Assembly (NCBI GenBank): GCA_031412915.1
Contig: JANODX010000192.1
Location: forward strand, 1 to 19,346
Source of the DNA: JAGNNV01 sp031412915
GTDB lineage: Bacteria > Acidobacteriota > Vicinamibacteria > Fen-336 > JAGNNV01
Direction of reading: 5' to 3'
Length of the DNA: 19,346 nt
Shown here: in pieces, positions 15,102-19,346 of the stretch
How positions within the stretch are numbered: position 1 is the first letter of the stretch
Layout of the letters: each line of letters begins with the position of its first letter
Notes under the pieces: generated by a model
The model's input: the letters and a program-made list of their open reading frames with translations, nothing else
Database searches by the model: none
Told to the model about the DNA's origin: nothing
Translations under genes and position numbers: made by a program

Positions 15102-16244
15102 ATGCCCCGCTCCGTTCTCCATGTGTGCGACAAGTTTGGAGTTGCCGGATCCAGCATCCACGGGGTTTCGAGGTTGTTCGCCTGGTGGTTTCCAAGGTAC
15201 GACCGCGCGCGCTACGTCCCCCATCTGGCCGGTCTCAAGCAGGAGGATGAGGCGACTCGCGCCCTGCGGGCCGAGGGGGTCTCTCTTGAGATGCTGGGCC
15301 GGAGCGCCTTCGATCCTCGCCTGATCTTCGACATCGGCCGGCAGATCCGTCGGACGGACGCGCGGATCCTGCATGTTCACGGGTACGCCGCTTCCAACTT
15401 CGGGCGGATCGCGGCTCGCCGGGCCGGAATACCTCTCGTTCTGCATGAACACTTCGCCGATCCGAACATGCCCGCCTACCAGAAGATCCCCGACTTCCTC
15501 CTGCGCGGGTTCACGGATCGGGCCATCGCGGTCAGCCAGTCGACCGCCGACTTTCTCGTGCAGGGACGTTTCGTGCCGAAGGATCGCGTCGAGGTTGTCT
15601 TCAACGGAGCCCCCCTCGATCAGTTCGCCCCCAGGCCCCGTGCCGAAGGCGACCTCATCCGCGCGGAGTTGGGGATTCCCATGGACGCTCCTTTGATCAC
15701 GACGATTGGCCGCCTCAACACCCAGAAGGGCCACCAGACCCTGATCGCCGCCGCCGCCCGCGTGGTCTCCCGGTTTCCGGCGGTCCGCTTCCTGATCGCG
15801 GGCGATGGAGATCTGCTGGCCTCCTTAAGGACCCAGGCCGCCTCGCTCGCGATCTCACAAACCATCGTGTTCGTCGGCCATCGAACCGACGTTCCCGCCC
15901 TCCTGGCCGCGACCGACGTGTTCTGCATATCTTCGAACTACGAAGGCACGCCCCTCGTGCTTTTCGAGGCCATGGCCGGGGGCAAAGCCATAGTCTCGAC
16001 CGCGGTGGACGGGTGTCGCGAAGTCATCGAAGAGGGACGGACCGGACTCCTCGTTCCTCCGAAAGATCCTGAAGCCCTGGCGCGGGCTTTATCGACCGTC
16101 CTGGGCGACTCGTCCATGCGATCCTCCCTCGGGCTTGCCGCCCGGGAAGCCTCAAGGCGCTATGACCTTAGGGAATGCGTGCGCGCCATGGAACGAATTT
16201 ACGACGCTCTCCTGGCACCGGAGGGATCGCCGGCTTCGAAATGA
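15102..16244 (+). CDS. GT4 glycosyltransferase (GT-B fold)
   Basis: The product is 380 aa. The N-terminal half has SVLHVCDKFGVAGSSIHGVSR and ARILHVHGYAASNFGRIAARR. The donor half has TTIGRLNTQKGHQTLI, FLIAGDGDLLASL and the EX7E motif in NYEGTPLVLFEAM, with Glu281 and Glu289 both present. A following DGCREVIEEGRTGLLVPPKDPEALA is typical of nucleotide-sugar binding GT4 enzymes. It probably transfers a hexose to a lipid-linked or surface glycan in the cytoplasm; donor and acceptor are not predictable. It stands alone on this strand with its own promoter-like element. It is convergent with the cyclase gene across a 79-base gap that contains a strong hairpin. It differs clearly from the 10122-11189 enzyme and does not look like a recent duplicate. 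Confidence 0.93.
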   Translation: MPRSVLHVCDKFGVAGSSIHGVSRLFAWWFPRYDRARYVPHLAGLKQEDEATRALRAEGVSLEMLGRSAFDPRLIFDIGRQIRRTDARILHVHGYAASNFGRIAARRAGIPLVLHEHFADPNMPAYQKIPDFLLRGFTDRAIAVSQSTADFLVQGRFVPKDRVEVVFNGAPLDQFAPRPRAEGDLIRAELGIPMDAPLITTIGRLNTQKGHQTLIAAAARVVSRFPAVRFLIAGDGDLLASLRTQAASLAISQTIVFVGHRTDVPALLAATDVFCISSNYEGTPLVLFEAMAGGKAIVSTAVDGCREVIEEGRTGLLVPPKDPEALARALSTVLGDSSMRSSLGLAAREASRRYDLRECVRAMERIYDALLAPEGSPASK

Positions 16245-16282
16245 ACCGGGGCCGAAAGGGGTGAATGCGGTGGCCGGCACCA

Positions 16283-16302
16283 GCCTCGGCGCCCGCCGAG
16301 GC
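16283..16302. terminator. Strong GC hairpin between convergent genes
   Basis: GCCTCGGC (16283-16290) and GCCGAGGC (16295-16302) form a perfect 8-base stem with a 4-base GCCC loop. It lies in the 79-base gap between two convergent genes. There is no T-run on either strand, so it would be a weak or factor-assisted bidirectional terminator. Confidence 0.45.
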
Positions 16303-16323
16303 GGCGCACCCAGGAGGCCGCAC

Positions 16324-17766
16324 CTAACCGCGCAATGGGGCTCGCATCATCAGATCGGTGACCACTCGGTTTCGGCCCGAGGCCTTGGCCTGATAGAGCG
16401 CGGCATCGGCGCTCCTGACCAGAGTCGCCTCATCGAACTCCGGTGGGTCGGCGGTGGAAACACCGAGGCTGATCGTGACCGGCTCGTTCCGGCCGGAATC
16501 GATCACCCCCACACTCTCTTCGATCCGCGACCGCAGCTTCTCCGCGAACTGCCGCGCGGCGTCAGCACCGGTGTGGGAAAGCAGGACCAGGAACTCCTCG
16601 CCCCCCCACCGGAAGAGAAGCTCCTGGGCCGAGAGAATCGCGGTGGCCTCGCGGGCGATATCCGCGAGGACGACATCGCCCCGGGCATGGCCGTACCGAT
16701 CGTTGAAGGCCTTGAAACGGTCGACGTCGAAGAACACCACGGACAAGGAACGATTAAGACTCGCCGAGCGTTGGGCCTCCCGCAGAAAGAGCCGGCGGAA
16801 GGCGCGGCGATTGAGGCATCCCGTCAGTTCGTCGCGGAAGCTCTGCTCGCGGTGGTGAGCTCCCGACCCGGCGAGGGCCACGGTGAGGGCCATGGTGGTG
16901 ATGAGGAGGACGAGGACGAACGTGCCGATGAACAGCCCCATCTCGCGCAGCCGGGGCAGGAGCGGATCGCCGCTCATGGTCACGGCGAAATCGGGGATTT
17001 CCAGGGCCCGGGCCAGCAGGCGAACGCCGAGAAAGACCAGGAGGCCGAGGGTAGCCCAGACGAAGGTCACCAGGAGGAAGATCCGGCTGGTCGACATGTC
17101 GCGTCTCGAGGGAACGGATATGGCGCGGTAGACGAACTTCTGAGGGCTCGGTCCGGCGAGCCAAAGGATCGGAGCGGTCAGAACCATCATCTGGAACACG
17201 TCTCCGGTAATCCAGCCGAGCCACAGCCGCTGGCCCTGCTCCAGAGGAACCTGGTGGGTGGCGTTGTAGAGCATGATGTCGACGGACGAAGCCGTGGCGG
17301 CGATGAGGGCGGCCGCCGCGAACAGGCCCCAATCCCGGAGCCGGGAGAGTCGAGGCTCCACTCTCAGAATCAGGACCAGGAACCACAGGAGCAGGAGTTC
17401 CGCAGGAGTGCCGAGGGCGAAGAGCGCCGCGCGAGGAACACTCAGCCCCCCGTAAACGCCGCTCGCCAGGGTGGAAAGATAGGCGGTGACCGCACCAAAA
17501 GCGGGCCCGATCCAAAGGGTCAGAAGCACGCCGATCATCACCGGGGGGTAGTAGGAGAAGCCGATCGTCCAGGAACCGAAGCGCAAGGGGAGGCCGCTCC
17601 AGTTGAACTCGGCTTCGGCTATGGCCAGCATCACCGACAGAATCGTGCTCGCCCCCCAGAGGGCGAGCACCTTCTGAACTCCGCGGCGTCGATAACTCCC
17701 CAGCACGACGTTCAGAGGCCACCACGAAAGACTTCGGCCCAGATCGACAGTGCGGTCGAGGGACAA
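16324..17766 (-). CDS. Membrane-anchored diguanylate cyclase (GGDEF) with MASE1-like sensor region
   Basis: The product is 480 aa from a TTG at 17766, five bases after the stop of the M28-like gene. An upstream ATG in frame would overlap that gene by about 100 bases and is less likely; the start is uncertain. About eight to nine hydrophobic helices occupy residues 20-310. The first part (YYPPVMIGVLLTLWIGPAFGAVTAYLSTLASGVYGG) looks MASE1-like. The GGDEF domain follows, with DELTGCLNRRAFRRLF, VVFFDVDRFKAFNDRYGHARGDVVL, active-site RWGGEEF near 386-392, and ISLGVSTADP. All active-site features for condensing two GTP into c-di-GMP are intact. The inhibitory RxxD I-site before GGEEF is absent (SAQE instead). 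It probably converts an envelope signal into c-di-GMP. Confidence 0.88.
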   Translation of the reverse strand: MSLDRTVDLGRSLSWWPLNVVLGSYRRRGVQKVLALWGASTILSVMLAIAEAEFNWSGLPLRFGSWTIGFSYYPPVMIGVLLTLWIGPAFGAVTAYLSTLASGVYGGLSVPRAALFALGTPAELLLLWFLVLILRVEPRLSRLRDWGLFAAAALIAATASSVDIMLYNATHQVPLEQGQRLWLGWITGDVFQMMVLTAPILWLAGPSPQKFVYRAISVPSRRDMSTSRIFLLVTFVWATLGLLVFLGVRLLARALEIPDFAVTMSGDPLLPRLREMGLFIGTFVLVLLITTMALTVALAGSGAHHREQSFRDELTGCLNRRAFRRLFLREAQRSASLNRSLSVVFFDVDRFKAFNDRYGHARGDVVLADIAREATAILSAQELLFRWGGEEFLVLLSHTGADAARQFAEKLRSRIEESVGVIDSGRNEPVTISLGVSTADPPEFDEATLVRSADAALYQAKASGRNRVVTDLMMRAPLRG

Positions 17767-17771
17767 GGAGG

Positions 17772-19091
17772 CTAGCGCTTTCCCCGCCTCGACTTTGCCG
17801 CCGCCTTTCGACGCGCGCCAAACGATCCGAGAAGCAGAGCGAAACCCGCAAACAAAAGAGCCCACACCCATCCCGCGAGCCAGGATCCGGTCACCCGACC
17901 GCGAACGAAGCCGAGAGCACCCGCCGAAACAAGCAGACCAAAAGGGACCAGAGTCAGAACCAGGAATCTCCTGGGCCAGGAGGGAGGCAGGAGATTCGGC
18001 AGAGCCCCCGCAAAGAGCGCGACCTCGGGCTCGGCGTAGAGGACTGCGGCGAAAGCGGAAGACCACGAGATCCGAAACCCCAACCGCACACCCTCCGAGC
18101 GAAGAGCCACAAGACCCGGCACGAGGGTTGCGATTCCTGCAAGCACGATGAGCCATCCCGGCCAGACGCTCCGGCCGATGACGAGCCAGGAATCCGATTG
18201 AGCCGAAGACGCGGCCGCCATATCAACTCCCTGGATCGTCGCGAATGCGACTTCGCCAAGGCGCGCCGCTTTGTGGTCCGGAGCCGACGGTCCACTGGGT
18301 GTCACGTTTGCATTGCGGGCGAGAAAACTCGCGGAGAACGCCCGGTCCGCCACCAGAATCACACCTAGCGAGGAGGCGTGGGCGCGTGCCGCGAGGGGAT
18401 CGCATTCGGTCTCGAACGCCCGAATGAAAGACTGGGTCAGCAAACCAATCCCCGGGTCGTCGAACGAGAATTCGAGGGAGGCGGGCATGTTGTCAAGGGC
18501 GGCGGCCACCATGTCTCGCCCGGCGATCCCTCGCTTTCCGGACGAGGTGTCGCGAGCGCAGGAGGGGGCGATGAGGTAGGGAACGGGGCCGGCGTCTGAA
18601 AGGTCCGCGGCTTCCAGAACGACGACGCCATCGATCAGGCTTCGGTTCTTACCCAGAGCGCTCAAATAGTGGGCGAATCCTTCTCCCAAGGACTCCCCCC
18701 CGTCGAATGCGGCCAGGATCCAGGTCTTGGCCGGGCGAAGACGGGCAGCCTGCCTGCCGACCTCGATCAGAAGGGCGAGGCTGCGAGAACGGCCGGAGAA
18801 GTCCTGGGCGTCGCGCGGGGAGTCGAGGTGGGTGGCCACGATCAGAAGCCGATCGGTGCGACCGGGGAGGGTGGCCACTACATTCATCCCCGGGAGACCC
18901 TCGAAGTTGAATTCGTCCACGGTGGTCCGCGCGAGGCCCCCTTCCTTGAGTTTGGCCGCGACGAACTGAGCGGCCGCCTGATTTCGCGGCGACCCGAAGG
19001 GATGGGGTCCCAGCGCATTCAGGGTAGCACTCGTCTGCGCCATCGCCGCCGCATCGAAGGAGGCGGCGAGCAGGAAAGCCAAGGAAATCAA
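17772..19091 (-). CDS. M28 (aminopeptidase/glutaminyl-cyclase-like) protein with C-terminal membrane domain, probably degenerate
   Basis: The product is 439 aa from TTG 19091; the frame stays open to the right edge with no other good start. A hydrophobic leader (SLAFLLAASFDAAAMAQ) is followed by an M28-like fold: GPHPFGSPRN, NVVATLPG, ATHLDSP (His88, Asp90), an Asp97-containing AQDFSG block and FDGGESLGEG. Normal members have an EE pair in the FDxEE block (catalytic base and metal ligand). Here it reads GGE, so the base appears lost, and the C-terminal HTP-type ligand block reads NVTPS. About four helices follow (300-430) and a basic RRKAAAKSRRGKR end. It is likely exported and membrane-anchored. 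Whether it is still an enzyme, perhaps acting as a binding or sensing protein, is open. The cyclase gene starts 5 bases downstream. Confidence 0.72.
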   Translation of the reverse strand: MISLAFLLAASFDAAAMAQTSATLNALGPHPFGSPRNQAAAQFVAAKLKEGGLARTTVDEFNFEGLPGMNVVATLPGRTDRLLIVATHLDSPRDAQDFSGRSRSLALLIEVGRQAARLRPAKTWILAAFDGGESLGEGFAHYLSALGKNRSLIDGVVVLEAADLSDAGPVPYLIAPSCARDTSSGKRGIAGRDMVAAALDNMPASLEFSFDDPGIGLLTQSFIRAFETECDPLAARAHASSLGVILVADRAFSASFLARNANVTPSGPSAPDHKAARLGEVAFATIQGVDMAAASSAQSDSWLVIGRSVWPGWLIVLAGIATLVPGLVALRSEGVRLGFRISWSSAFAAVLYAEPEVALFAGALPNLLPPSWPRRFLVLTLVPFGLLVSAGALGFVRGRVTGSWLAGWVWALLFAGFALLLGSFGARRKAAAKSRRGKR

Positions 19092-19100
19092 GAGGAGACG

Positions 19101-19106
19101 ATTATA
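19101..19106 (-). promoter_or_regulatory. Perfect -10 box TATAAT before the M28-like gene
   Basis: The minus strand carries TATAAT, 9 bases before the TTG at 19091. It is the only perfect consensus -10 noticed near a start in this window. No good -35 is seen. The spacing would give a transcript beginning within a few bases of the start codon. Confidence 0.5.
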
Positions 19107-19242
19107 GGAGCGCCTTCGGGAGCGCGTTTCGTCGATCCGGCCCGCGCGGTGCGGCCGCTCCGTGAGCCAGGCGGGTTGTGCGACATGGTTGTGGGGCGAT
19201 CCTGCAAGACCCGGTGGATGCCGGTGGCTGAGCTTGCGCTGC

Positions 19243-19303
19243 CCTGAGCCTGTCGAAGGGTCGAAGCCACCCCCAACGCCGGTCCCTTCGACGAGCTCAG
19301 GGA
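19243..19303. repeat. REP-like inverted repeat pair
   Basis: CCCTGAGCCTGTCGAAGGG (19243-19261) and CCCTTCGACGAGCTCAGGG (19285-19303) are inverted copies with 17 of 19 bases matching, separated by 23 bases. The second copy also forms its own hairpin, CGGTCCCT (19281-19288) with AGGGACCG (19300-19307). CCTGAGC-x-TGTCGAAGG-type elements are known as abundant scattered repeats in many bacterial genomes; abundance here cannot be checked from one copy pair. It lies upstream of the M28-like start. Confidence 0.75.
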
Positions 19304-19346
19304 CCGGATGCGATCGGCTTCCCCCGAACGTCACCGAGTACTTCAA

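Noticed and set aside
16135..17775. A 546-codon plus-strand open frame
   Set aside because: It is antisense to the diguanylate cyclase, and its Glu/Gly/Gln/Arg-rich, low-complexity translation is typical of a shadow frame.
17767..18156. N-terminal extension of the diguanylate cyclase frame
   Set aside because: This part overlaps the C-terminal helices of the M28-like gene in another frame and reads as Arg/Ser-rich sequence without helices; the start near 17766 is preferred.
19092..19346. Extension of the M28-like frame to the right edge
   Set aside because: The translation crosses the REP-like repeats (PELVEG and STGSGQ-type readings), shows no domain, and would precede a secretion leader by some 85 residues.
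1..19346. CRISPR array, tRNA, rRNA, insertion sequence or prophage
   Set aside because: I looked for regularly spaced direct repeats, cloverleaf-like arms and transposase or integrase motifs and found none that could be supported.

Overview
This is a GC-rich bacterial chromosomal window with dense coding on both strands, short intergenic gaps and frequent GTG/TTG starts. The gene content suggests a Gram-negative, probably soil- or sediment-type lineage: a MacB-like ABC system with a membrane-fusion adaptor, a WaaE/KdtX-like sugar transferase, secreted S41 and M28-like proteins, and class II fumarase. The style resembles Acidobacteriota or a neighbouring phylum, but no marker gene here proves it. 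I see no rRNA, tRNA, CRISPR array, transposase or phage gene.

Layout. (1) Positions 1-3847, minus strand: a four-gene operon read right to left as periplasmic adaptor, ATPase, FtsX-like permease and a second FtsX-like permease cut by the left edge. (2) 3848-4016: a divergent control region with two inverted repeats and a GGTTGCC direct repeat. (3) 4017-6327, plus: class II fumarase, then a membrane-bound YdjM/DUF457-type metal-dependent hydrolase. (4) 6324-16244: a mosaic of envelope-glycan genes on alternating strands. It holds a GT87-type membrane mannosyltransferase-like protein (minus), an unrecognised multi-pass membrane protein (plus), a GT2 WaaE-like and a GT4 transferase overlapping by ATGA (plus), a small secreted protein (minus), a GT39-like membrane glycosyltransferase with an extra C-terminal beta-rich domain (plus), an S41 peptidase (minus) and a second GT4 (plus). 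(5) 16324-19091, minus: an M28-like secreted/membrane protein with apparently degraded catalytic residues, followed 5 bases later by a membrane-anchored GGDEF diguanylate cyclase. (6) 19092-19346: a promoter-like TATAAT and a pair of REP-like inverted repeats running towards the right edge.

How it fits together. Five glycosyltransferases of the GT2, GT4, GT-C/GT39 and GT87 types within 10 kb point to assembly of a surface polysaccharide or lipid-linked glycan. The GT-C-type enzymes would use polyprenyl-phosphate sugars on the outer face of the inner membrane, and the GT2/GT4 enzymes would act in the cytoplasm. The diguanylate cyclase could link surface properties to c-di-GMP, but that is inference. 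No complete, clearly new defence or mobile system is visible. The most interesting leads are the recurring -10-like boxes placed just before start codons (possible leaderless transcripts), a shared promoter-like module at 7695-7730 and 15055-15088, the degenerate M28 protein paired with a cyclase, and the unrecognised 7725-9299 protein.
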